From the NCBI GenBank assembly GCA_021832495.1, contig JAKBKR010000125.1, forward strand, positions 1 to 6,497: a DNA stretch of 6,497 nucleotides, given 5' to 3'. A program made the translations under genes and the position numbers. This stretch comes from a bacterium (GTDB lineage: Archaea; Thermoplasmatota; Thermoplasmata; Lutacidiplasmatales; UBA184). The notes below the pieces were generated by a model. The model saw only the letters and a list, made by a program, of their open reading frames with translations, was not told the origin of the DNA and did no database searches. This document shows, piece by piece, positions 1-6,494 of the stretch (position 1 is the first letter of the stretch; each line of letters begins with the position of its first letter).

Positions 1-1383
1 GCTCTCTAACAGGGCTCCCTTGAATGTTGGGTCGAAATGCCGAGTATCTATGACTAGGTTGGGGTAATTGTTCAAGACATGCTCGTTCAGTTCGCCCTTG
101 GGATTGAGTAGATCCTTCTTGGGTTCGAGTGAGTAGAGGTCCACCCACTCCGCTACTTGCTTCTTACATGACAGAACCTGCGCCCACAGACTGCGAGGAA
201 CCTTCCGGATAGGGACTAGATAATCGGTCTTGAGAACCAGCTTCTTCTTCTCGAAGAGGAGCTTCTGGAAGTCCTCGATCTGAGCTAGGAAATCGATGAT
301 GTTTTCGGAGATCGTCTGGAAGGTCTTTGCTCGATTTGCTGTCTTCTGGATAGTCGCGGGATCACCGTCGGTCAAATCACGAACTCGAAGGACCTCCCCC
401 TGAATGTAATACTCGAGTTCCCGACGTAGGAAGCCACCGAGGTCCTTGTGAATGAAGTAGTCCGTAGTGTTCTTCTTTACGTAACGGTTGAGATGCACCT
501 CGAGCAAGGATCGTTCGTCTCCCGGTTTCTTTGCATTGAGGAGAAAGGCCAATTCCGAACCTTCGACCGCCTCCCGTATTGCGCTCGCTGCACTTACCGC
601 AAGGTCGTCCTGTGTTACTTTCTTGCCTAAGCTCTTGACCTCAGGTTCAGTCACCCCCCTGTAGTTGAAGAACGCTCGGAGCTCGTGGGTCTTTGAATCT
701 AGCTCGGGGGGTCTGTCTGCGGAGAGCATGAAGTAGCGATTGTTGCCCTTGATGTTGTCCTGGCCTACCTCGGCCCGAACTAGGACGAAGTGCACGCCCC
801 ACTTGCCGACCTTGAAGTCGTAGTTTGAGAAGTACTCACCGGTCTTTGCGTAGTACTGGTCCCTGTTTGCCCAGTGCAGAAAGACCTCCTCTCCACTGTA
901 GGGCACCACGTACTTCTCTCGCCCCCCAATCCTCCTCTTGGAGAGGAAATCGCCTTGGTCGTAGTACCTCGAGAAGAATTCGTAGAGGTTCTTCTACAGG
1001 GTAACTGCATCCGCCCGGTCACCCTCTGTCTTCGAAAGTCCCTTACGCTTCTCGATATACTCTCGGACGATTGCAGCCCCTTCGAAGCCACGAACTTCAC
1101 CGTCCTTGTCGATTGTGCCTTCACCGAGGGTCCTGTTGGCTTCTACAGCAAGGTCCTCCAGTTCTTTTCGTTGCCGGTCCATTGACTGACGCGCGAGGGA
1201 GGACAATTCCTCCTCGACCTTCCCCACCAAATCCTTCTCGATGAAGCGTTCGATCTCCTTCCTCTTGAAGTTCATTATTCGGTAGATCCCGAAGTCAAGG
1301 TCCGCCAAGTCGAACTGGAACAACTCCTTCAGGAGCGAGATAACACGGTCTCGAGGGTTGTCTTCGGACTCATGGACTGCCAT
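1..1383 (-). CDS. Type III-like adenine DNA methyltransferase, N-terminal part, interrupted by in-frame TAG and cut by window edge
   Basis: This is the N-terminal 461 codons of a large Mod-type site-specific DNA methyltransferase, whose expected job is to methylate adenines in a recognition sequence. Visible family landmarks are a start-proximal block at residues 22-36 (FQFDLADLDFGIYRI), the block LYEFFSRYYDQGDF at 133-146, NTTDYFIHKDLGGF at 305-318, and NLVIDTRHF from 442. In this family the SAM-binding and DPPY motifs follow shortly after the last block, so the catalytic domain lies off the left edge. The start ATG (1381-1383) sits two bases after the helicase TGA and has AAGGTGA seven bases upstream, indicating translational coupling; an ATG six codons earlier is less well placed. 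Codon 130 (994-996) is TAG, yet the frame has no other stop to the window edge. It is either a nonsense-mutated gene, which callers would split into 994-1383 and a downstream fragment, or a recoded one. Family assignment is from memory of the motifs. Confidence 0.8.
994..996 (-). other. In-frame TAG (amber) codon inside the methyltransferase
   Basis: The plus strand reads CTA, giving TAG as codon 130 of the methyltransferase frame. It lies three codons before the conserved block LYEFFSRYY, and the same frame continues open for 331 codons to the window edge. In related proteins, as I recall them, this position is often an aromatic residue (vYnhLY.FFsRYY), and Tyr codons TAT or TAC differ from TAG by one base. 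It could be a nonsense mutation, a read error, or a sense TAG such as pyrrolysine. Confidence 0.9.
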
Positions 1384-1385
1384 TA

Positions 1386-4154
1386 TCAGTTCACCTTCCA
1401 CCTGCAGACAGGGGCATGGTCACAGACATTGCACTTCTCCTTGTGTGGTGTCGGTTCGAAGTTAGCGTCTGAGATTGCTTCCACCACTTTTTCCGACTTC
1501 GCCATGACCCCTTCCAGCTTGTCAGATGCCACGCTGATTGGACTCACCTTGGCCTGCTCCAGGAACGCAACAGACCCACTCGTCACATTCCGACCAAGTT
1601 TGTTCAAGCCGAGCGAGTAGATTTGAACCTGAGTATCAAGCTCCTTGGAATCCCGTTTGTCTTCCGAGGTCTTGTAGTCCCTGACCTCGAGGCCACCTCC
1701 ATCCTTCAAGATCACATCGACCCTGCCGGTAACCGTTGCACCCTTCACCGGGAATTCTAGTCGATACTCGACCTGCTCGATGTTTGGAAAATCATCCTTG
1801 TGCTTCCGAGCGAACTCGACGAGTATCTCTCTGCCGCGTCGCCTGAAATCGTCCAGCACCTTGCCCCCGGCAAAAGGCATGTGAAACTCGTCATCGACTG
1901 CAGTAGCTACCGCGCTGACGGCGTCTATTCCTTCATCCTTAACCATCTGGGAGGCTCTCCGAAGGCAGTAGTGAAGGGACTTCCCGAAACCAAGGCCGAG
2001 ATGTAGACCGGGCTGGAAGCCCAGCACATTCGCGAGAAGGTAAAGTTGGGGACATCGGGCATACTCGATGATATCGCCAGCACTAAGAACGGCAAGCTCG
2101 TCGTGGCCGTCCATTGGCTCAATCTTGACAGCCGGCATGGAGTCCCTGCCTGAGAGCACATCTGCCCTACTCAGATCCATCTCTTCAAGGAAGCGGCTCG
2201 GCGAGGCAGAGTTCTTCATCCGTCTAAAACGCGTCAACGCCAGGGCATCTCTAGCTCTTGTGACGGCAACGTAGAATAGTCTCCGTTCATCCTCCTCGCC
2301 TCCCTCGTATCTCGCAACATCAAACATATCCCGCGGAACGTCGCACCACTTCTGTTCCCGCCCAACCATCGATGTCGGGAATCTCCGATCGACAAGGGAC
2401 GAAACGAAGACGATGGGCCACTCCAGTCCCTTTGCCTGGTGGACCGTCATCACGTTGACGGCATCTATATCCCAGATTGACGTGGGACTGTTGTCGTCGT
2501 AGGCGGTGGTGGCGTAGGAGTTCAAGAACCAGCAGAGATTCTTGAGATCGTGGTCCCACTTTGGTGTTCGCCCACCCAGTCGGTTCGCTGTCTCGTAGTC
2601 GGTGAGGATCTCACCAAAACGTCCAAGGCTTGCCATGACGGTCAGGTGGGTGGGATCATGGAAATCGAGTTGATTGATACGAAGTGTACTGAGGACGAAG
2701 TTGTAAATCTCCGTGAAGTTCTGGTAACCGCTCTTAGCTGAGTGGAGGTCGTCCTTGAGTTGCTCTAGTCTAGAAGTCACATCATTCGGCAGGGTGAGTC
2801 CGGTGGCATCCTCCCATTCTTCAATCGCACCACTGACGAGTTCCCTTCCGTTGATTCGGTCGCCCCACTTCCAAGGGTCCTCCACCCAGAAACCATCTCC
2901 CCAAAGCCAGGAGAAGATACGCCCCAGTGCCTGAGCCTCCGGTTTACGGAACAGCCCTACTTTTCCCCCCACAAGAACTGGGATGCCCTCCTTCTTCAGG
3001 GCCTCGAGCAGTGGTGGAGCAGATGTGGAAACGCTCCTCAGCAGAACTGCCATGTCTGAGTACTTTGCGTTGCCCTTCTCAACTAGGGTTCCAATCTGCT
3101 TGGCAATCCAAGCTGCCTCGTCTTCTGGCTTGTCACCATCGTAAACCACCAGTTGTCCTTTCTCGCCTCGGACTTGCTCCATCGGCTTGAAACTGCCATC
3201 AGCAATGTTCTTCGAGACAGAGTTGGCGGCCTTCACGAGGAGTTTGGCACTCCTTCGGTTATCTCTCAGGCTGAAAGTTTGGGCCCCTCTGAATTCCTTC
3301 GTGAACGAGTCGAAGTATCGTTCATCGGACCCCCTCCACTGATAGATGCTCTGCCGAGGGTCCCCCACCACGAAGACGCTCGCAGTCTTCCCAATCAGTT
3401 CAATGAGCTTGTTCTGGGCCCTATTGATGTCTTGGTACTCATCCACGATTAGATGTTTCACGCGACCCACCACTGATGGCTTCGACGATAACTTAGTAAC
3501 GGCGAGAAGCATCATTCGCCCGAAGGTTAAGCGCTTCGCTTCCTCTAGGAGACTTGCGTACTTCTGTAGGGCATCGGTGAACTCCTTGGCGCTGGCTCCG
3601 AAGGTCTTGGGATTGAGCATCTCGTCCCATACCAAGTTCGCGGTCTTCAGGAAGTTCAGACATCCTTCGGCGTAGTTGTCACCGAATTTCTGAAGTCCAA
3701 GACTCCACCCGTGCCGCATCATGAACGCCGCTTCTTGGTTCTCGTCGAAAACGTCGTAGATACCATACCCGAAGTGGTCGTCCAGAAGTCGCTGGGCGTA
3801 ACTGTGCATCGTTCCGATGAACATCTCACCAAGGTTCGAGGTCTTTTCGGGACCAGCAGTCTCAGCCACTCGGCGATAGACCCTATCCTTGATGGTCTGT
3901 GCGGCCTTCTCCGTAAACGTGAAGGCTACGATCTCGGAGGGTTGACACCCTTTGACCAGGAGAAGATAGACAATTCTGCGCGTGAGAGTCTCTGTCTTCC
4001 CTGCGCCAGCTCCTGCGATAATCCGAACGTACCTTCGATTGCAGATCACGGCTTTGGCTTGCTCGCTCGAGAGCTTCGTGGGGGTGGAAAGAATCTGTTT
4101 GATTAGTTCCTCAACTCTCATCCTCTCAGCCACGGGAAACCAGACACGCTCCAT
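1386..4154 (-). CDS. UvrD/PcrA-like helicase fused to PD-(D/E)XK Fe-S-type nuclease
   Basis: This is a 922-residue superfamily 1A DNA helicase with a C-terminal nuclease, expected to unwind and degrade DNA in an ATP-dependent way. Helicase motifs in order are: Q motif LSSEQ (28-32), Walker A AGAGAGKT (47-54), motif Ia FTFTEKAA (78-85), motif II IVDEYQD (236-242), motif III GDPRQSIYQWRGS (264-276), motif IV-like LRDNRR (296-301), motif V MTVHQAKGLEW (569-579) and motif VI RRLFYVAVTRARD (624-636). The RecB-like nuclease follows: SAGDIIEYARCPQLY (691-705), H728, GRVDVI with D813, RDYKT with D826 and K828, and QVQIY (842-846). Cysteines C701, C908, C911 and C917 match the split four-cysteine pattern of AddB/Cas4-type iron-sulfur nucleases. 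All catalytic residues appear present. The start is uncertain: ATG at 4152-4154 has no clear ribosome-binding site, and ATG at 4119-4121 (M12) is an alternative that keeps every motif. It lies 17 bases after the Schlafen gene stop and abuts the methyltransferase, so all three probably form one operon. Confidence 0.93.
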   Translation of the reverse strand: MERVWFPVAERMRVEELIKQILSTPTKLSSEQAKAVICNRRYVRIIAGAGAGKTETLTRRIVYLLLVKGCQPSEIVAFTFTEKAAQTIKDRVYRRVAETAGPEKTSNLGEMFIGTMHSYAQRLLDDHFGYGIYDVFDENQEAAFMMRHGWSLGLQKFGDNYAEGCLNFLKTANLVWDEMLNPKTFGASAKEFTDALQKYASLLEEAKRLTFGRMMLLAVTKLSSKPSVVGRVKHLIVDEYQDINRAQNKLIELIGKTASVFVVGDPRQSIYQWRGSDERYFDSFTKEFRGAQTFSLRDNRRSAKLLVKAANSVSKNIADGSFKPMEQVRGEKGQLVVYDGDKPEDEAAWIAKQIGTLVEKGNAKYSDMAVLLRSVSTSAPPLLEALKKEGIPVLVGGKVGLFRKPEAQALGRIFSWLWGDGFWVEDPWKWGDRINGRELVSGAIEEWEDATGLTLPNDVTSRLEQLKDDLHSAKSGYQNFTEIYNFVLSTLRINQLDFHDPTHLTVMASLGRFGEILTDYETANRLGGRTPKWDHDLKNLCWFLNSYATTAYDDNSPTSIWDIDAVNVMTVHQAKGLEWPIVFVSSLVDRRFPTSMVGREQKWCDVPRDMFDVARYEGGEEDERRLFYVAVTRARDALALTRFRRMKNSASPSRFLEEMDLSRADVLSGRDSMPAVKIEPMDGHDELAVLSAGDIIEYARCPQLYLLANVLGFQPGLHLGLGFGKSLHYCLRRASQMVKDEGIDAVSAVATAVDDEFHMPFAGGKVLDDFRRRGREILVEFARKHKDDFPNIEQVEYRLEFPVKGATVTGRVDVILKDGGGLEVRDYKTSEDKRDSKELDTQVQIYSLGLNKLGRNVTSGSVAFLEQAKVSPISVASDKLEGVMAKSEKVVEAISDANFEPTPHKEKCNVCDHAPVCRWKVN
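1391..1397 (-). promoter_or_regulatory. Ribosome-binding site of the methyltransferase
   Basis: AAGGTGA lies seven bases before the ATG at 1381-1383, inside the last codons of the helicase gene. It decides in favour of this ATG over the one at 1399-1401 and supports coupled translation across the TGA-TA-ATG junction. Confidence 0.65.
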
Positions 4155-4171
4155 GAAGTTATGATGTTGAC

Positions 4172-5158
4172 CTATGGTCTGGACGTATCGATAGCCCTCG
4201 CGGCCGCACGAGCCTTTGAGATAAAGTCAGGGTCTCCTTGAATCTGCACCATGAGCCACTCCACTAGCGCCAGGGAGTACTGTGGGGAAATGAATCGGGA
4301 CTTGTAGAACAACTCTGGTTTCGAGTCGATCCCATGGACTTTCCGAATGTCATTGAAATCGTTAGGACCGAGTCGTTGACCACTGGTTAACCGTGAGTTG
4401 ACCTGAATGAGAACATCCTTCCTTCTGTACGGATGCGTCTCGTCGGGATTCAAGCGCCGAACGATTGGAGCTGACGGGTCATTTGTAAGACGGACTGGGG
4501 AGGCGTCAGGCGCGCCCGAGAGGGTCACGTCCGGAGGGAGCACCATGACTTTGTGCCCCCTCGGTGCAGTTACCACCTTCCGGATACCGCTAAGCCAGTT
4601 CTTCTTTTGACGCTTGACGGCTCTCTCGATAGATTCTCGGATGTCTGCCCTTGTTCCCGGCTCGCTTTTTGCCCCGTGGCGGAAGTAGATCACACCCTGA
4701 AGGAATGCGTTCACCTGTTTCCCATCTTGTCGAGCATAGTTGCCAGTCTTTGAGAAGGGAGCAGGTGGATCAAGTTCTCCAATCACCCAAGCCACGAGCT
4801 TCATCCCTTGCTTCTGGGTTTCGTGGAACTCGAAGTCAGAGAATTGAACTCCGGTGTACTTGTTGATCTGATCGGTTAGCCGGGCAGGATCGAAAGCAAG
4901 GACGGGAGCAACGTCCACCCCAGCAGGAGTGCCGTCATTCTTTACCCCAAACAGGATGCAGCCACCTCCCGAATTGGCGAGTGCCAGCACGTCTTTGAGT
5001 AGCTCAAGAACTTCCCCTAGCTGCTCCGGGTTGAACCCCTCCTTGAACTCAATCCGGTGTGACTCCCTTGTGGCCGACAGGGCCTTGCCGGCAGGCACGG
5101 ATGATGGGGAAATTGAATCTGTCGGCGAGGCAGCGACCGAACTCCCGCCCTTGACCAT
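4172..5158 (-). CDS. Schlafen/AlbA_2-domain protein, putative nuclease or nucleic-acid-binding protein
   Basis: This is a 328-residue protein, first gene of the minus-strand cluster. Residues 30-120 carry the AlbA_2 (Schlafen-type) signature: ESHRIEFK (32-39), then ALANSGGGCILFGVKNDG (59-76). E32, E37 and D75 have the same spacing as the three acidic residues described as catalytic in vertebrate Schlafen RNases (E, E five later, D thirty-eight after that), so endonuclease activity, perhaps on tRNA, is plausible but inferred. Family members are otherwise often annotated only as DNA-binding or ATP-binding proteins. Residues from about 242 form a second module (HPYRRKDVLIQVN, RLGPNDFNDIRKVHGI, FISPQYSLALVEWL) that I cannot name. 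The first 30 residues are Ser/Pro/Ala-rich and probably disordered. The start at 5156-5158 was chosen because homology begins just after it and AAGGGG lies eight bases upstream; the frame stays open to 5419, but that would overlap the divergent gene. It ends in TAG (4172-4174). Confidence 0.85.
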   Translation of the reverse strand: MVKGGSSVAASPTDSISPSSVPAGKALSATRESHRIEFKEGFNPEQLGEVLELLKDVLALANSGGGCILFGVKNDGTPAGVDVAPVLAFDPARLTDQINKYTGVQFSDFEFHETQKQGMKLVAWVIGELDPPAPFSKTGNYARQDGKQVNAFLQGVIYFRHGAKSEPGTRADIRESIERAVKRQKKNWLSGIRKVVTAPRGHKVMVLPPDVTLSGAPDASPVRLTNDPSAPIVRRLNPDETHPYRRKDVLIQVNSRLTSGQRLGPNDFNDIRKVHGIDSKPELFYKSRFISPQYSLALVEWLMVQIQGDPDFISKARAAARAIDTSRP

Positions 5159-5165
5159 AGAAGAT

Positions 5166-5181
5166 ACCCCTTCGACCCCAC
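5166..5181 (-). promoter_or_regulatory. ORB-like (origin recognition box) candidate, overlapping the Schlafen gene ribosome-binding site
   Basis: The minus strand reads GTGGGGTCGAAGGGGT. The right half, CGAAGGGGT, and the GTGG at the left resemble the archaeal origin recognition box bound by Orc1/Cdc6, which as I recall contains a CAGTGGAAAC half followed by GAAGGGGT. The first half is degenerate and only one copy is seen, so this may be chance. The AAGGGG part (5167-5172) also serves as a possible ribosome-binding site for the ATG at 5156-5158. Confidence 0.25.
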
Positions 5182-5310
5182 GACAGCAAGCCGCGTCCCA
5201 AGAAGACTGTTGCTTCCATGGCCTCATCTCGCGACCAGTCTCACGACGGTATTGCGAGAGCATGGCGCATCTCAAGTCTTGGACTGATGTGGCGGTGGTT
5301 CCCCTTCGAT

Positions 5311-5333
5311 CTCCGAGGTGAACCACCTTGGAG
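5311..5333 (+). promoter_or_regulatory. Hairpin/palindrome over the ribosome-binding site and start codon of the Orc1/Cdc6-like gene
   Basis: Arms CTCCGAGGTG (5311-5320) and CACCTTGGAG (5324-5333) pair over ten positions with one G-U, leaving a three-base loop. The ribosome-binding site GAGGTGA (5315-5321) lies in the left arm and loop, and the TTG start (5328-5330) lies in the right arm. As RNA it could mask initiation; as DNA it could be a repressor operator for self-control. The palindrome is seen directly; its role is inferred. Confidence 0.55.
5315..5321 (+). promoter_or_regulatory. Ribosome-binding site supporting the TTG start
   Basis: GAGGTGA ends six bases before the TTG at 5328-5330. 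Because a TGA in the same frame overlaps it and no ATG or GTG occurs in the early part of the frame before the conserved motifs, this site is what fixes the unusual TTG start. Confidence 0.65.
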
Positions 5334-6494
5334 ACAGAAGCAAGAGCCCAGAGCCTACCGCCGAGCGAATGGATCGAGGAGCCCAGCAGGAGGAGCACTG
5401 GCAAATCCCCTCCCCTCAAGGGACGGGACGAGATCCTCGACGAACTGCGCGAGCATTACCTTGAGGTCAATCCCCTCTTCATTCAGGGCCTCCGCGGAGT
5501 CGGAACTTCCGCTATTGCTCAGGAGCATGTGAGCGAGCTGAGGGCCCAGCTGAATGGTCGGAACCCCGTGGTCATCCGCGTGGACGTCTCTGACCGGAAC
5601 TGCCCCAGTAGCGACCCCTCCTACGGGGTGGCCGCAACGCTCCTCCAGCACTTCCAGCCAGACGCCCCGGTCAAGGGCTCCTCCCGGGACCGGATCATGT
5701 GGTGGTTCCTCCGCCGGGTCATGGCCGAGGGCAGGCCGGTCGTCGTCTGGCTTGACCAGCTGCGTCCCAACGTGCGGTCGTTGGAGAGCGTCGTGGGCCC
5801 TCTTCTGAGCCCAGGTGTGCTCCTGAACGATGTGAGGGGACTCCCGCCGATTATCCTGGTGCTCCCAGGGAGTGGGAATGCCGGGCTCGACGAGAGCGTG
5901 AGACGCATCCATGTCCCACCTCTCCCGTCCGGGACCATCAGCGAGGTCCTTGAGGCTAGGGCTCGTCAAACGGGCTGGGCCTGGACCCCTGGGGCCATTG
6001 CGAAGCTCACGGACATCCTGGCCATGAGGGGCAACAGTCTGTCGGTCATGGACGAGATCCTGACGACCGCCGTGAAGAGGGCAGGGTGTCACGGTATCGT
6101 CGTCGAGCAGGACGTGTCCCCTCCCTCGTCGAGGGAGCGCACCCGGGCAAGCAAGCGGCAGGCCGAACTCCGTCTCTTGGGGGTCCTCCGCACAGCGGGC
6201 GGCAAGCTTCCTATGGGCCAACTTGTTGATGAGCTCGGGAGAGCGTTCTCCAGCGAGGGCGAAAGCGCCCCATCTCCGAGCAACGTCCGGCGCTGGACGG
6301 CAAGATTGCAGGCGCTCGGGACGGTCAAACGGTCGGTCGCGATGGGTGGGGATGGGGGGAGCCGGTCGATGGTAAGTCTCGCAGATGGGGGTGAAGGGTG
6401 CCGGGACTGCTCACCTTCACCTCCGAAGGTGAGGCCCCCCAGCGCGTGGGGCAAAGGCCTTTCAACGCGAAGCGCTCTTGGATCACTGCAATGA
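5328..6494 (+). CDS. Divergent Orc1/Cdc6-like AAA+ protein with degenerate ATPase motifs and C-terminal winged helix
   Basis: This is a 388-residue protein resembling archaeal Orc1/Cdc6 origin-binding proteins. The order fits: KGRDEILDEL (31-40), P-loop position GLRGVGTSAIA (54-64), a VRV-like strand then NCPSSDPSYGVAATLL (91-106), Walker B position VVVWLDQL (138-145), a lid region with VPPLPSGTISEVLEARA (196-212) and RGNSLSVMDEIL (234-245), and a winged helix at about 275-352. Key ATPase residues are changed: T60 replaces the Walker A Lys, Q144 replaces the Walker B Glu, and L238 sits where the sensor-2 Arg of GDAR is expected. It probably binds DNA without normal ATP hydrolysis, perhaps as a regulator or a plasmid- or provirus-type initiator. 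The TTG start has GAGGTGA six bases upstream and an in-frame TGA at 5319-5321, so no earlier start is possible. About 35 residues after the winged helix look unlike the family. Its G+C is higher than the minus-strand genes. A STAND-type or other AAA+ protein is the main alternative. Confidence 0.7.
   Translation: METEARAQSLPPSEWIEEPSRRSTGKSPPLKGRDEILDELREHYLEVNPLFIQGLRGVGTSAIAQEHVSELRAQLNGRNPVVIRVDVSDRNCPSSDPSYGVAATLLQHFQPDAPVKGSSRDRIMWWFLRRVMAEGRPVVVWLDQLRPNVRSLESVVGPLLSPGVLLNDVRGLPPIILVLPGSGNAGLDESVRRIHVPPLPSGTISEVLEARARQTGWAWTPGAIAKLTDILAMRGNSLSVMDEILTTAVKRAGCHGIVVEQDVSPPSSRERTRASKRQAELRLLGVLRTAGGKLPMGQLVDELGRAFSSEGESAPSPSNVRRWTARLQALGTVKRSVAMGGDGGSRSMVSLADGGEGCRDCSPSPPKVRPPSAWGKGLSTRSALGSLQ

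Larger units (their letters stand above)
5159..5327. promoter_or_regulatory. Divergent intergenic region between the Schlafen gene and the Orc1/Cdc6-like gene
   Basis: These 169 bases must hold the starts of transcription for both directions unless transcription enters from elsewhere. I see no convincing archaeal TATA box with BRE and no bacterial -35/-10 pair on either strand; the stretch is not A+T-rich. It contains an ORB-like sequence near the left end and most of a palindrome at the right end, listed separately. Confidence 0.5.

Noticed and set aside
448..630. Short plus-strand open frames across 448-4106
   Set aside because: All lie opposite the methyltransferase and helicase frames, which carry continuous family motifs. 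The plus-strand products show no domains and no convincing ribosome-binding sites.
1399..1401. Upstream ATG as the methyltransferase start
   Set aside because: It would add six residues (MEGELI) that overlap the helicase end. The ATG at 1381-1383 has AAGGTGA at a seven-base spacing and follows the helicase TGA directly.
5388..5411. STGKS at residues 23-27 of the Orc1/Cdc6-like protein as a displaced Walker A motif
   Set aside because: It lacks the leading glycine and the preceding beta-strand of a P-loop, and it precedes the conserved GRDEIL block. The P-loop position is clearly at residues 54-61, where Lys is missing.
5159..5419. N-terminal extension of the Schlafen-gene frame by 87 residues
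   Set aside because: It has no family resemblance, is rich in Arg, Gly and Cys, and would overlap the start of the divergent gene. The ATG at 5156-5158 has a ribosome-binding site and lies just before the conserved domain.
5355..6221. Long minus-strand open frame of 288 codons opposite the Orc1/Cdc6-like gene
   Set aside because: It is the complement of a G+C-rich gene. Its product is rich in His, Pro, Arg and Gly with no recognisable motif, whereas the plus-strand frame has an ordered AAA+ and winged-helix pattern and a ribosome-binding site.
6410..6440. Hairpin as a transcription terminator
   Set aside because: The stem is perfect but is followed by a C-run and not a T-run, and it lies within an open frame about 60 bases before the stop.
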